DNA of 41,420 bases from CAYNNP01 sp964398215 (lineage in GTDB: Bacteria; Planctomycetota; Planctomycetia; Pirellulales; Pirellulaceae). Below, one piece after another: positions 41,336-41,420 of this stretch. A program made the position numbers and the translations under genes. How positions within the stretch are numbered: the first letter of the stretch is position 1; the number at the start of each line of letters is the position of its first letter. Location: the NCBI GenBank assembly GCA_964398215.1, contig CAYNNP010000030.1:1-41420 (forward strand), in the 5' to 3' direction. Below the pieces are notes generated by a model. The model worked only from the letters and a program-made list of their open reading frames with translations, did not search any database and had not been told where the DNA came from.

Positions 41336-41420
41336 CTTAGAGTAGGCCGGACCGAGCAAACGCTCCAATTGCCGGAACTTCGGACGCAAGTAGAAACGTG
41401 GTTGATAGTGTGATCTCTGC

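Noticed and set aside
41141..41413. A 90-residue plus-strand gene at the window end
   Set aside because: Its frame runs through the degraded REP copy and has repeat-derived sequence without coding character.

Overview
The window looks like a chromosomal segment of a planctomycete, most likely a Pirellulaceae relative of Rhodopirellula. This rests on moderate GC, a secreted sulfatase with the Cys-type modification motif, a DUF1080 protein, a Ser/Thr kinase with a TPR-like tail, very Ala/Pro/Gly-rich low-complexity stretches, and a dispersed palindrome whose accidental translation reads NPTRERG, which I remember as common in these genomes. Three 100-base N runs mark assembly gaps, and all three fall inside genes.

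Layout. 39-3467 (minus): an operon of ECF sigma factor, membrane-anchored putative anti-sigma protein, secreted coiled-coil protein and secreted VWA protein. 3626-3701: a perfect 30-bp inverted repeat. 3797-7809 (plus): glycerol/glycerophosphodiester operon glpQ-glpK-glpD. 7973-11971 (plus): secreted sulfatase, alpha/beta esterase and a beta-propeller glycosidase-like protein, probably for polysaccharide breakdown. 11972-12741: non-coding, with degenerate repeats. 12742-18966 (plus): a redox block with a large exported protein carrying two deiodinase/thioredoxin-like plus DsbD-alpha-like units, a DsbD-like electron transporter and a TlpA-like thioredoxin. 19076-21580: Ser/Thr kinase. 21618-22900 (minus): HAD hydrolase and DUF1080 protein. 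23122-24798: ilvD. 24805-28761 (minus): hrpA. 28802-31007 (minus): FtsX-type permease and its ATPase. 31030-32626: divergent smpB and lipA. 32752-34867: a hydrolase, an orphan ParA and a small unknown protein. 35266-39511 (plus): a Tex-like RNA-binding protein with large disordered insertions, then a small unknown protein. 39570-40680 (minus): the most unusual region. 40841-41026 (minus): a Flp-type pilin.

The best candidate for something undescribed is 39570-40680 on the minus strand. A gene for an uncharacterised 246-residue protein is followed by two RNAs. Each has a canonical tRNA T-arm, a perfect 7-bp acceptor stem, a D-arm and an anticodon-type stem, but in circularly permuted order: the 3' half precedes the 5' half, joined by 17-20 nt between the acceptor ends. 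Both carry the same octamer AGACTTAG just after the anticodon-type stem, and a clear intrinsic terminator follows. The RNAs could be permuted tRNA precursors or tRNA mimics of the bacterial Y RNA (YrlA) type; the sequence alone does not decide.

The second notable system is the redox block. A double deiodinase-like protein with EF-hands and Gly-rich linkers sits next to a DsbD-like reductant transporter, which suggests an extracytoplasmic thiol relay. The gap in its gene is flanked by an identical 55-nt sequence. Merging the two copies restores one continuous reading frame, so the apparent break is an assembly artefact.
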